Source of the DNA: Bugula neritina
Taxonomy: Eukaryota > Bryozoa > Gymnolaemata > Cheilostomatida > Bugulidae
Length of the DNA stretch: 60,000 nucleotides
NCBI GenBank assembly: GCA_964035545.1
Contig: OZ037766.1
Coordinates: 20,451,767-20,511,766 of the forward strand
Reading direction: 5' to 3'
This document shows positions 11,801-25,090 of this stretch, in pieces; position 1 is the stretch's first letter; each line of letters begins with the position of its first letter. The notes under the pieces are model-generated. The model did not search any database, was not told the DNA's origin, and saw only the letters and a program-made list of their open reading frames with translations. Both the position numbers and the translations under genes were made by a program.

Positions 11801-14800
11801 CAAGTGGTTGAACACTTTTATTGACATAATATACCTCTACCTGCAGGTACTTAGCAGTTTCCAACCCCATGAGCAAGTTGAAGGAGAGATATAGTCAGAT
11901 GTGTATCAACTCTGTACTGGCTATAATAGTCTGGGTTGCCACTATAGCCTTAACTGTACCTCTGGCTTCCATGTCAGCAACTGTCAACACCAAATACTAT
12001 CACAGTGAGTCTGCAAATACTATTATGCATTTCAAATACTAAAATAGATCATAATTAAGACTGCAACATACAATTAAACCCCATAACATGTTTGCAGTAG
12101 TTTTCTGTTCTTTTGTAACTTTGTAGCTTAAACTAAGTACTGTTATTGATGTTAAAAATTAAAAAAAATTCTAGTTGTCACAAGGTAATCATATTAAGGT
12201 ATGTATTTAGATTATAAATAATATTCACAGTTAGTGGTTGTTTATATTTAAAGGTTTATGTGGAGTGTACTCACAGTGTTTATATAATGCAATTTATTAC
12301 ATGCACAAATAATATCCTGTAAAACTTTATAAAAAATATCGTTTATTCAAACTTAATACTTGAAAAATGTACCAACAAGTGATCATAATTTTAGATATGA
12401 TCCAACTGCAAGCTGTCCTATTTTCAATTTTTAAGACAATAAATTTTAGTTTGTACCTATAAGGGAGTATTTTTAGTCACTGTGCACTGGTAAATACTCT
12501 TACATAACGAATTGGCTTGTTTATTTCCCTATGCCTATGTATGTTGCCAAGGGAAAACCATAATAAACCATAATTTTATTATCATATGTTTTCTAAAATA
12601 GAGACAATATTTAGCACAACCATCTAAATACATTAATTATATTATGTAACTCAACTGTCATTATTTCCATATCATTATCCCCATGCAGCAGCAATTGTCA
12701 AGAGTAATATGACAAGTCAGTTGTCTAATTGATGAGTGAATAAGGAAAGAGTTTTAACACCAAATTTAATTAGTCTCATGTAACCATATTTTTATGTAAT
12801 TGAGAAAAAGGAGGAAAAGTGAGCTTCCAACGTTAAGAGCTGGTCTTAGGCATTTTATTGTGGTGTTATCAATTACTTCATATTGATATTTCAACTAACA
12901 GATCAAATGTGCATAGCATGCTCAAATCATCACTCAAAATATTGAATAGTTTAATACGAATGCAGATGCTAGTATTTTACAACTTATTATGTAATAAAAA
13001 TGATTCTTAAGGTGATATACTGGAACCTGAGCTTTGTTAGTGTAAGTACTTTGGTTACTGCATAGCACTTGTAATATTAGAAAGTTGAAGCTTATTTATT
13101 TCATTCAGCCTAATTGCTTTGTTATTGGTTATACAGTATACTTAAACCACTCCAATATTGTATATTAGTGTATCTCTAGAATAGTGATTTCTATACTGGA
13201 GAGTGTGAACTTCATGTTTCACAACCTTTAAATTTTCAAAATAAAAACAAACCTAGTTATAGCCTAGAATCTAAATGGAAATTTGAATTCTGCAAACCAA
13301 AACTTTTTGGCCATGAACCAAGTTAAAGCAGGTTATTTATAGTCAGAAGTAAATATTAATAGGAATACAGCATCCTAAATATATTATTATGCTTATCTGT
13401 ACTAGGATTACTGACTGCCTTTAATAACCCTGTGTAGATAATTACTGTTTAGATATATTATATTACTGCTTTGCGGATCATGCCTGTGGTGTGAAACTGT
13501 GAGTAAGAAAATGTAGGGTAATACCATGCTGGGTCAATGACTGAGGAGATTTACTAACATTACATCACATGTTAGTATGGCTTTGTATATTGTCAATGCC
13601 TAAGTTTTACAATATTCTGTGCCTCAGCTAGTTTTTATTAATTATAATTAAAGTCTGTTGATGCACCAGAGTTTTGAAATGGCTCTAATATTTTGAGTGC
13701 ACCAAGAAAGTTGAAGCAGCACTTTAACACACCTGCATCATGTATTAACAGATATGACTGGTAATACACCCAATGACTCATCCATTTGCTATGAAGCTGT
13801 AGAGGTGTGTGAGGTGGTGGAAAACTCTCTGGCTCCTACCATCTATGGTTCTCTACTCTTCTTTGTGGTACCCCTGGCTGTACTAATTGTCTCCTACTCA
13901 TCTCTAATACGAATCCTGATCAAAAGGTAGTAATTATTCACCATCCTTATATATATGTTGCACCAAATGTTTGGCAATGCTACTTTTAAATTTGTCTATG
14001 TGCACGAAACAGATGAATTGAGTTGTTTGAAATATTTAAGCATTTATTGAATTTAATATAAATTATGCACCAGCTGAAAATTTACATAGAGAAAATATTT
14101 TTTTCTAAATTTCAATTAAATTTATATCAGAACTACCAAAATTTTAATTTAGTGTTTTAATTTAAATCATTTGGTATTCCGGCAAGTTTTTGCCTTGGAT
14201 GAAAACTACGTTAATGACATCAGTAGTGTCAGTTCGGAAGTGATTCTAGTCTGAAAGTTGGCAGCAAAGCGGCACCGCTGCCACGGAAGTCTCTTGCCAA
14301 CATCAGACTTGGAGCCAAGCACACTTCTTGTTGAAATGCAACTAGATTTTTGTTTACAGTTGAAAGTGTTGCAAAATACTAAGTTATGAATGAAACACTA
14401 AATTATTTTGATGTGCAATTCATATTTCCACTTCCACATAGCCAAGGCTGAGCCACGTGGTGTCGTTGGCATTCTTAAGCCAAATGGCCAAAAAATAATA
14501 CTAATATACAAACATGTTTACGGATTGGCTAAATATTACAACTGGCCTAACTTCTGTTTGACCTGAAAGAATCTAGTCTGTCAGGTATTCCGTTGTTATG
14601 ATTTCAGGAATCACAAGGATGAGCTAGCCTACAGTGGTAAGAAAAAACACTTTGTGAAGTCAATAGTAAACAGCATTCTTGGACTCTTTTACATAATCCT
14701 GGTGGCACCAAAAGGAATTTACAACATAATCAAAATCAGCAAGTTTCCGCGACATGAGAAGTTAACTGAAGATGAGAAATGGCTAGATTTGGGGCTCTAC

Positions 14801-15841
14801 GTTCTGGCGACTACAGTTGTGATTAGTAATCCAGTCATATATTCATTCCTTACCCCCAGGTTAGGACAATTCACTTACAAACTAATTTTTCAAAGACACA
14901 GCTGGCAACCTTCATCGCCATATATCCACTTTTGACAAGTTAGCTGGCTTGTTTATTAATAATTTACTTTTTTGGTTTCACATTAGCCATCAACAATTAA
15001 ATTTTTGGTATATTTATTCCGATGTTGGAAAAGAAATGGTTCGGTATTTAAAAGATTCAACAGTTTGGAGCCTCATTTTGGTAACGATGTTCTTGTTTTT
15101 ACATTTTCAAATCATTAACCTCAATCTTTAATAGACTGGTGGTAGTTGCAGAAGCTCTGAACTCTTTCTAGCTTTTGCACATCAGGTTTAGAGAGCATGA
15201 AAAGCTAAGATACTACTGGCCACTGCTACTTCTGTTTTTACTGTATTTATATATACACTATATATTATGTAATGGTGCATAATAAAAAATGTTGGCTTTT
15301 ATCATGTGGCATAATTTAAGTCATTGGTTTTAGATTTTTCAAGTACGTGAAGATCCAGTCTAGAAGGATGTCAAACATAGAGAATCCATTGAGAAGGAAC
15401 AGTGTTTTCTCAACACTGTCCACAATGGACTGGAACAGTATCAACAAACATCTACTCAAACGAAAATGCAGGTCACATGAGAGACTTTATTCAATATCAG
15501 AAAAGCCAGACTATTCAAGACAAGAAACTAGCAAAACAATACTATCAGTAACAAGTGAAGCTACTGAAAATACAGATGTTGTATTCGAAGAAGATGAAGT
15601 GGCCAAAGATCTCATTCCCATACAAACTAGTGTCCCTATGAGCAAGGATCATCAAGTGCTGCACAGGGCTAAAATACTAACTAAACAGAAATCTCTAGTC
15701 TACCAGAAACTGTTGGTGAGACAAGAGAGAGTGAAACCAATTCAAGCTGTAACCAGCAGCGCTTGGCTAACTACTAAAATGACAGAGACACTCTTGGCTA
15801 GTTTCTCAAAGCCTACCGACGTCCACTATGCTACTCTGTAG
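8839..15841 (+). CDS. Orphan class A (rhodopsin-like) G-protein-coupled receptor, 7 exons, 514 aa
   Basis: Exons: 8839-8844, 9216-9482, 11274-11452, 11847-12004, 13752-13926, 14608-14859, 15334-15841. The exons sum to 1545 nt with consistent phases. The first exon is only ATG-CAG before a GTAACG donor; it is inferred because exon 2 opens directly after its acceptor without an ATG. The N-terminus has N-glycosylation sites (NVT at 3-5, NST). TM1 is about residues 53-75 and TM2 81-105. A conserved extracellular Cys, C126, precedes TM3. The DRY position reads SRY (150-152), followed by LAVSNP. TM5 lies in exon 5, TM6 and TM7 in exon 6. TM7 carries NPVIY (336-340). A long Ser/Thr-rich cytoplasmic tail of about 165 residues follows. 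TM6 lacks the usual CWxP. The ligand cannot be predicted; a neuropeptide-type receptor is possible but unsupported. Confidence 0.88.
14249..14308. repeat. GC-rich hairpin in GPCR intron 5
   Basis: GTCTGAAAGTTGGCA at the left pairs with TGCCAACATCAGAC at the right, with a small inner palindrome AGCGGCACCGCT. Flanking AAGTG / CACTT extends the arms. Its base composition is unlike the surrounding A+T-rich intron. It may be a small foldback or MITE remnant. Confidence 0.5.
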
Positions 15842-15895
15842 ACTGCCCTGTAGACTGCCCTGTAGACTGCCCTGTAGACTGCCCTGTAGACTCTA
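15836..15895 (+). repeat. 12-bp tandem repeat that iterates the GPCR stop codon
   Basis: Unit CTGTAGACTGCC is present four times (15836-15883) plus a partial fifth ending in CTCTAG. Because the unit is 12 bases, TAG recurs in the same frame at 15839, 15851, 15863, 15875 and 15887. The first of these is the GPCR stop. Confidence 0.9.
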
Positions 15896-17296
15896 GACTC
15901 TAAGGGTAACATATTTGAATTATGTTTCATATCATCTAGCTATTTGACATAATTCACTTGTACATATTTGCACAAATTGTACACTGTAAACAGTATTAGT
16001 GTAACATAATTATTTCAAGACTATCTATTATGTGTGAATAAATTATTTGAAAATAATAAATTATAATAATATGTTGAAAAATCCTACTGTGTCTTTATTA
16101 TTGCAAAATGTAAAACAGCTAATTTAATACTTTTAAAAATTATCCCTAACTTGAAAAATAGCAAAAGGTGGAAAATTATTGCAATTGTCAGAAATACAGT
16201 TTAATAAATTACAAAGAGCTCACACAGAAATATCACACAGCATACTAATATTTTGCATGACTGGATATGGAGCTGTGAGCCAACACCATTATCTTCAATG
16301 TGGCCTGTCATAGGAAATAGACCAAGTAACAGCTTGTCTTATTCAACATACTGTATTAATAGCTGTGTGGTATTTATATATAAAGAAATAGAAAACAACA
16401 CAATTAAAACAGTAAATGTACAAATATACATATGCTGCCAACTTTAAAAAAAATATCATCAATAATATTATTGATGGGGTGACCTCTCCCAAGGTCATTC
16501 AGAATATTGAACCTGTAGAATCATTGTGCATTAACAGAGTTGCACTTGAATGTCAAGTAGCTATTACATGCAGTTGAATCAGCCGCTAATCCCACTGAGC
16601 CTTAATCAAGACATGCATTTCCAATACAAGGAAATAACAGACAATCACATGGGGAGACAATGCCTGAGAAGTCGCTTACTGACTGTAGCCTTAAGTGAAC
16701 TAATCGCCAACACTCACACCGAATTGAAGTCCGTGTCTAATCTATAATGGAAATGAATGTTTGTAATTAGCAGTAATAACTCGCTTCAAAACAATAACAA
16801 CATTGAAGGTCATGATGCTGTCAAGGAAATTTTTGCATGCGCAAGTTTTATCCTAAACCATCATGTAAATTTTGACTTCATCCTTGCAGGACGCAAAATG
16901 TTATGAATACCCAGAGAACTGAATCACATATCTTAAAAATATGCAGAACCCCCACCCCCATAGCTCTTAATTAACAAGAAAGGAATTACAAGATTGTTTT
17001 GCCAACTCGACAAATTCAAAATGTAAGACGGCAGCTAATTTTTGACAGTTCTAAACTTCTGGAAGTTGAAAATTTGTGATTCACAATTTCTTCACAATGC
17101 TTAAGACAGTCTCTAACAGAGGTTGTAAACATGTTTGACATGTATCACCACGCATATGCTAATAGCCAAAACCATTAACAGAATAAAATTAAAAAAAATT
17201 TTTTACCAAATACTTCAGAAATAATTTTCAATCGCTACTACAATAGACTAAAGTGGCATAACACTGTTATGATTTTAATATTTCCATTCAAAATTA
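15896..17296. other. Convergent intergenic region, GPCR / SAMM50 3' ends
   Basis: AATAAA at 16037-16042 is a likely GPCR poly(A) signal. No gene is recognised. A missing terminal SAMM50 exon could lie here on the minus strand, but I could not identify one. Confidence 0.4.
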
Positions 17297-20200
17297 TTAC
17301 CCGCTAGACTTCCGATTATAAATGAGAATGGATTGCTGACACAGTACCTTATCTTGAACTTGGAATTTGAAAGGGACGCAATAGTTGAGTTCCATTTTGA
17401 CCCCAACAAAATTGGTTACGATACCGGCACCGTAGCTAACCCTCATCATGTTGATATTGCGTCTAAGGTTATCTCTCAGTGGTTCTTCTATAATGTGAAT
17501 AGCAGAGGCTGAGCATAGCAGGGCAAACACTAACCAAACTACTAAATTATAACTTTTTCTAGTAAATATTCACAGGCGGGTCATAATTATTACAATAATA
17601 TTACATAACACCACCATATTATTAACCTTTCAGTTTTTGGGTATTTTGAGCTGTTATCAAAACAAAACAACAACATAACTGCAATAGCTAGCAGATGCAC
17701 ATAGAACACAGATGGAACAAATGATATCACTTCTAATTATTATAATTAAAGCATAGCTGAATATGCAATTAGTTTTTATACAACTTTAATATATTTTGAT
17801 AATACTCATTTTAGTTCCCCTTCATAAATACAATAGCATTGAAGTTATAACCCACTGCAGCAAACCAAATATTTAAAACATACTTTAGCATCAACACAAC
17901 AATGTTATCCATGCTTAACATCATACTTTATTCATACTCCTTTAATAATTCATTAATTGTTGTAGAGGAATGTTTGCTTGGCTTCTGTGGCCACTTCAAC
18001 TCAAGAGCTCAAGAAACTAAAACTACCCTTCAATAAAGCTCGGTTCATGTGATAACACAAGAACGTGAACTTGAAACAACACAAGGAATACAAAACAATC
18101 ACAAAAACAAAGAGGTGAACCAACAAAACAAAATAATTAATTAGATACACGCAACCAAACAAGTTTTGTTTACTACACGGACTAGCATAGAGAAGACAAC
18201 TTTTGCTTAACATGATGATAGCAACTATAGAGGAGACAACTTGCAAAGTTGGGATTTAATCAGTAATAAATACATCATATTCTGAATAACCGAACAGCAA
18301 AGTCTTAAAGAGATCAGGGCATTTCCATGATGAATAACACGAAATAAAACCTGAACTACGTAACTACAATGTTTAATTTAAGAAAATTTAAGAAACAAAT
18401 GCCATTATCCATTAGAATACCTACCTGTACTATAGTTAGTTGCATTTCCACAGTTGACAAAGAGCTGAGGTTTGAACTTGTCTAGTATGCCCCCTCTAAC
18501 ACCGGGGAGAGATAGGCGCAGGTGGGCAGACAACTGCCAAAACATGTCTGCTCCAAGGGCATTGTCTGAAACGAGCATGGAGGTTACAGAATAGTACTAA
18601 TTGCATTGGTAAATACATAATATTTTATTTACTTAAACTTGCATACTAGTATAATGATTAAACTTGCTATTTAAAGATGTTTTCATAGCTTATTAGTAAA
18701 AATTGAAATATTTAAAGATATTAAACTTTTTAATATAATTTTAAGTAAAGTTATTATTCCATTTAACTGTTACTTTGTATATAATATATATATATAATAT
18801 GAGTTATGGTGATTATCGCATAACAGAAAATGAAATTATGACAATGGTCAGATAGTTATTCTAACTGCTGAAAGATAATTTGAAAAATTGATGTCTACAC
18901 AGTACATACTAGAGTTCATTGTTAACGGGCAGACACCTTAGTCGCACCATGATTTTATTAACAAACATTTGGCATAGAACCACGATTCAACTATAAATTA
19001 GCTATACACAATGTCCATAAATATTAACAACTAGAGTTTAAAATTATCTGTCCATATTTGTAGATATTTAAATCTGGTAAATGAAAAATTGAAAAGTGCA
19101 ATAAATGGAAAAGTTTAAAGAAAGTTTGAAAACTAAAATACCTCTTTCACGTGGGCCAACTCCTTTATTCTGAAAACCCCTCAACGAAGTAGGTCCACCC
19201 AAATAAAACTTATCCATGATTGACACACCTTTTGAATTACTTTTAAATAAGTTTAATGGCTGAATGTGGCCAACATTAGCACCTAGCTGCACAACCTGCA
19301 AACAAGAGCATAATTTGAATAGTGAGTGGCTATCAAAGACAACACATCAAGTAAAAATTTTAGAATTTAAATACTCATATAATGATATTATAGTCCATTA
19401 TCTCAATTAAAAAAAGAAAACTTTGTGTAACACTTATAATAAAATATAGGTGACTATTTATACATCTGTAATACATAAATTATGATAAACTACATTATAT
19501 AAGTACTATGGATGCATATTAGTAAGCTTCCACCTATCTATGACAGGCTCAATCTGAACGATGGTCCATAATGCTCGAAATTAAGCTGAATAACCATGCA
19601 TCCAAAAGTTTTGTGAAGTTCAAGAATTATGTAAGATAGCAGAATTGCAAAGAAAAAAAAATAAAGATTCATTCCCATGCGGATGAATAAAGAGCTAACT
19701 TTTTTAAAAATACACACTAATTAGTAAACTGTAAAACAATTAATTCTTTAACAGTTTCAGAATATCTAAGCAGAGTCAAACTGCCAACCACTCTATTACA
19801 GATAAACTACTGGATATCTTGGTCCAGCTACTTACCACTCTATCGTCGTTGAAAAGCGACTTATTTAATTGTACGACGAGTTGCTTAGAGTAGAAGTTTG
19901 TGTCACCGCCAAAACCAGCCAGCTCTTGTGATAGTCGTAATAATTTCCCATTAGATGGCATTATAAAATCATCTCTATCATCATATACCAACTCATACTA
20001 CAAGACAAACATATTCACTTTCAATAACTTAATTAGCAAATAACTCGCTGTGACAAAACATTATTATTTTACCTTTTTGTGCAAAATAAACACTATAAAA
20101 AATTTGAAAGCATAAAAACTGTCAAAGCAATTTTGTCTTTAATTTGATATGAGAAACTAGATATTCAGAGCACTGCCATGTGGATTATACATTTAATGCG

Positions 20201-23144
20201 TTATTTATTAATCATTATGTAATGCAAAAACCAACTGTTTACAAACTAGGTTGAAGACCTGTGCAAACCAATTGTTGAAGCATGTTAAAGCACATCGCAT
20301 AGAGTCATAAACAAATAGCTGATGTACAGATAACTCCCGAACATCCCACATCAATGTTAAAATGGGCAGGAGAAAATATTAAACATTAAAAGTAAGAAAA
20401 CTTTGAAATTTTCATTATAAAGATGGTAAAGCGTGTTCAGTTTTCATAAGGTTTTAGTGTTGCTATTAAAAATGTTCTTAGTCTTTTTTAACTAAGAATG
20501 AGCATGAAATTTGCAGATCTGTCGTATTTTACTATGAAATTACTTGAATTTAGAGTTACAACCCAAGTGATTGCATGCAGTACATTATGAAAATAAACTT
20601 TATTAAAAGCACTTGGTTTACTGTTACCTTAAGACTAGATTTGAGAGAGTGCCCTGCTTGTTCACGCACAGCGAAACATGTTTGATTATTGAAAGGAAGG
20701 AGTCGTCGCCACACGCCCTGCCATGAGACTTTATGACTGAAGAATCCCCGTGGAACCTGTCACAACCAAATTACGCATAATACTTGATTAAGGTAATCAA
20801 ATCAGCAGCACAAACTAGAAAAAAAACAGAAAAAGGACAACAAGAAAAAATAAGTTGATAATTTAACTCAACTGGTAAATTAAGAAAGGGCATATTTAAA
20901 AAAAGTTTGCTAAAATATCTTTTAACAAAAATAGTATAGCAGTTTTTGTTTTAAAAAAAGTTAGTTTGCTGCAAAAAAGTTAGTTAAATTTAGCCCACAT
21001 TTCCTGTTCAAGCCCTTTTTAGACTAAACAAATTAATAAGAGTACAACAGTTAGAAGCTACAACTAGAGTTCCCTATTTTTCATTAGAACAGCCACTGCT
21101 CAGTGAGTAGAGGTGCCTATTTATCTCTGGTATAGAAACCTCAACATGGTCAATTCGTAATGTAAAGGGAAGTTAAAACTGCTTCTGTGCAACTGCAAAA
21201 CTCCTCAAGCAATATTTTCATAAGAAAGATTAGAGGCAAAATTCCATTTCAAGACTTAACCATATAGAATTAAAAAATGTGACAATCAGCAAAAAGAAAG
21301 CGTGAGAACTATATCTGTTTGAAAGTAGAGGAATAATAATAATAATAATAACATAATATAATTGACTCACTGTAAGATCTAGGGAAACACCGGAATTATT
21401 TTCTTTATAACCACTGAGTGTCACGTTTCCACTATAGTTGAATAAACTACCGCCTATACTGCAAATGCAAAAATATATTTCATAACACAACAGTATTAGA
21501 CTGTGTACCATAAAATACAAATGTACTAGTAGTAGACTGAGTATCATGTAAAGTCATAAAACAAAGGCATTTTGGGTTGCATAATACAACTTTGGAACTA
21601 ATATATACTTCAACAACTCCAAGTTTAACTGTACCTACTGGGCTTCAATTAGAATAAGGTAATCACTAGATATTGTGAATGCTTACTAGAAATTTATGAG
21701 AGAGCACCTAAACAGAAATAGGAGTGACATATTCCACCAGATATACCATGTAAACATACTACACTTACAAAGAAGAGAGGTGAGGTTGTATGGGTTTAGT
21801 GAAAACAAGCTCTTTCCTGTGATTGGTGAGAGCTTTAATCCAACAGCAAGATACTTTCTCTGCCCGTCCAAACAAATTTGGAAACAAACCATTGATATTC
21901 TGCAACACAGCACAATAAGACCATCACAGTAAAACAGATATAAGAATGTTTTCTTACAGCCTACAGTCCAATTTGCAGCATAAAATTACTTTACATTGAT
22001 AACATATACAGTTACTATAGGCAAAAATTTTATGCAGTAACATAGACTTTTATAATAACTTTGTGAAGACAAATCACAAATTGTATAGCTTGTTTCACAG
22101 CCACTGGTAAAACATTAATCAATTACAGAGAAGAGGTGTTTTAGATATTGAAAATCAGAACATTTAGTGTCATACAACTTTAAATGACTAGACGTTTACC
22201 AATCCTCCGCCCACACCCATTGTGGCATCCTGGTCATTTCCCAGAAACCCTTTGATACCGCCAGACCAGCGAGATCTTTCAGCCAACTTGACTTTTACAG
22301 ACAGAGTGGAATCACTCTCATCATCCAACAGAACCTGAACTCCTTTAGTCACACTGAGACCGTTGAGCAACGTCTGCACGTCTTGGGCTGTCTTTAAATA
22401 CTAGAACCACAGCACAGGGTACTTGAGGAAAACATATCGCAACATAAATAGTGTAAAATAACTGAAACTACAATCGCATTGAAAAGGAAAACTGGTTTAA
22501 ATTAAAACACACGAGTACTCTGAAATATTTTAAACACTGCATGTTACTTTTCTTTAAAAAGTGTGTAAGTATATAAGTATAAGTATGAGTAAGATTTTTA
22601 CTTATATATATTCCACTATAATTATTGAGTTATATCTCTAACAGCAGTTCATATAGGCCAAAAGTAAATGAGCTGATCACATAAGAATAATAATAGGAAA
22701 CAGCAAGTAGTAAAATAACACACAATGGGCAGACTCTCTATGTATACGGTGTAAAACAATAATTATTACTGTTACATGGGTGTCGGTTTTAGGCAGTAGG
22801 CTTTAGCAGCTTACACTTCAAAATTTTACTTTAAAACTGCAATAAGTGGACTCACCTCCTCACAAGTATGTATGTTGAAAAACTGAGTAAACACATCTTT
22901 AATCAGATCATCCTTAGTTCGACTGACTCCATCAACAACTACTTTTGATATGTGGATCTGCATAAAACGTAACATACTAACTGGCTACAAGTTGCATTCC
23001 AATAGAAAGTATAAATACACGCACACTCACAAACAACGTACGTATAAACTCAATTAATCAAAAATAAATTATAGACAACAAAAACATATAGTAACTTACT
23101 GGTCTTTTCAAAAATTCTTCTATTTCTTCTTCAGTAAAAGACAT
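17297..23144 (-). CDS. SAMM50: Sorting and assembly machinery component 50 (SAM50), 10 exons, 461 aa
   Basis: Exons (minus strand, 5' to 3'): 23144-23100, 22957-22856, 22400-22200, 21899-21769, 21458-21371, 20756-20628, 19997-19836, 19295-19142, 18565-18425, 17529-17297. They sum to 1386 nt with matching phases. SAM50 is the BamA/Omp85-family barrel that inserts beta-barrel proteins into the mitochondrial outer membrane. Exons 2-3 encode the POTRA-like domain. The barrel follows, with NLFGRAEKV in exon 4, QELAGFGGD in exon 7 and YLGGPTSLRGF at 317-327. The last of these contains the Omp85 loop-6 RGF motif. The final exon has SYGAGIV and ELNYCVP, also typical. Length matches animal SAM50 (about 470 aa). 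The last 18 residues do not resemble the expected final strand GxxFGxGIxF, so the annotated end may be wrong: GATAAG|GTACTG would be a usable donor, or the tail has diverged. Confidence 0.93.
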
Positions 23145-23639
23145 TGGAATAATCGTTAGAAAAAACCTAAAACGAACACAGTATAACATTTAAATTTTTT
23201 TGCCAAACACTCATAAACCTGAACATCAAAAACTTTTGTTGTGAAAATATTCACTAATATCTGTATGAATTCATTATTAACTGTTTGACCAAAACTTGCC
23301 AAATACATTGGGGTTTAAACAAGAAATTGAAAATCAAAATTAAAACAATCAAGTAGCTGTAATGCTATTAGCAATAAACATTTATAGTTCAATAATTTAC
23401 ATAGTGATGATGCAATTCATATTATTAGTAATCCTTTTTAACTCAAGTTTTTCTCATCAACACTTACTTTTAGATCACTGTAAAAAACTGTCTCCATCAA
23501 ACCTCAAATTTCCAACTTGCAAGCCACCATGCTAACCATTAAACTATGACTATAGAGTATAGGCAATAGGGGCTCCGAATTATGATGGAATTTTAGTCAA
23601 AAGCCACAAACACAATAAATTAAAAAAAATAGTTAGCTA

Positions 23640-25090
23640 CACCTCCAGTTACTTATTACTGTTAGATAATAAGTTAGACATACTCATTATCATCATGATT
23701 GTAATTAACAGTATGAGTATGAGCATCAGCCGAAGTATAAATATCACATTCACTATCAATATCAATTATTTATAGTGAATGTGACACTCAATCTCATCCC
23801 AGTACTAATAGCTAAACTTACACTTATACTTATAGTGGTAGTTAGCACAGTCACCCACTACTCTCATAAAGTGATGGACATAGTAAATGCAATAGTCTTA
23901 GCATGATAACAATTAACTCACATAGTGACGCATTATCATTATGATTATCACGGTCACTATTAGTATCAGAATTAAAGTTAAAGTAACACTAACTCTATCT
24001 GCCAAGCTATACTTTGTGAGTTTAAATTCCAATTCATTATTTTGTATTCACTTTCACTTAAATTAAATCCTTTAGTTTTACTGAACGTGAATACAGAATG
24101 AATAACTCTCATTTTAAGACTAAGAGGTACGTGCAGTAATGGAAAAATTGAGAAACGCCTGTGTTCTAAATTAGAAATGTAGCATAAGAAGCCATGTTCT
24201 TGTGAGAATTTCAGCCCGTGCCCTAAACTAAAAATAATTAATAGAATTAATTAAGGATATCTCAATTCCTCTACTACTGCTCCTAAATGAAGACTAATTC
24301 TGGACGTTACTGTGTAACTCACTTAAACTTAAAGTGTTAATAAGAATAACAAAATATATCTATTACAGTATGAGCATTATAGTTACTACTATAATAATAC
24401 TATCAGTATTAGACTTAGTTTAGTATTACTAAATTAGTATTACATTTACTATTAGTAATAGTAATAATAGTACTAAGCCTAATAGTAATACTAATAGTAG
24501 GCCTAATACTAATACTAATAGTAATAGTTATACTTATACCTGGTATACTTATAGTTATACTAATACTATAAGTTATAGTACTATAAAAATATTTATGTAT
24601 AATAATTAATTTTTACTTAATCAGTATTAATATGAGTGTCTTAATCTTTAAGTTTTACAATTACTTTATGATTATCTTAAAGATTTATCACAATCCCAGT
24701 CACTCACAGTCACTATGATGGTGATAATCATAATCATAATGATAATCATAACGGTAACCCTAACCGTATGTAATGCAAAGGGGTTTAACTTTAAGTTTAT
24801 GTTACCAGATATACTTATCCTGATATTTATATTAACTTATACTTATACTTATGGCTTAATCTTATAGTTATGCTTAGAGACAGACAAAAAACAAAAGAGT
24901 AAAATTTAAATTGAAATGCAACTATAATTGCAAGGGAATAATTATAAAGAAACTTTGGAACAGCTATGATATTCAATTAGAATTCTTCAACAGCTATAAG
25001 AGCCCGTGGCTCATATTCATGTTGATACTAATACTATTAGCTTAGTATTGCTTTCCTAATAGTAATACTAATAGTTATTTCATTTAATTT
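23640..25090. repeat. Low-complexity, self-complementary block upstream of SAMM50
   Basis: About 1.4 kb of degenerate short words used in both orientations: AGTAATACTAATAG, TTATACTTATAG, ATAATCATAATGAT, and TCACATTCACTAT with its mirror ATAGTGAATGTGA. Local hairpins occur, for example 23741-23793 and 24400-24560. No coding potential. Confidence 0.6.
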
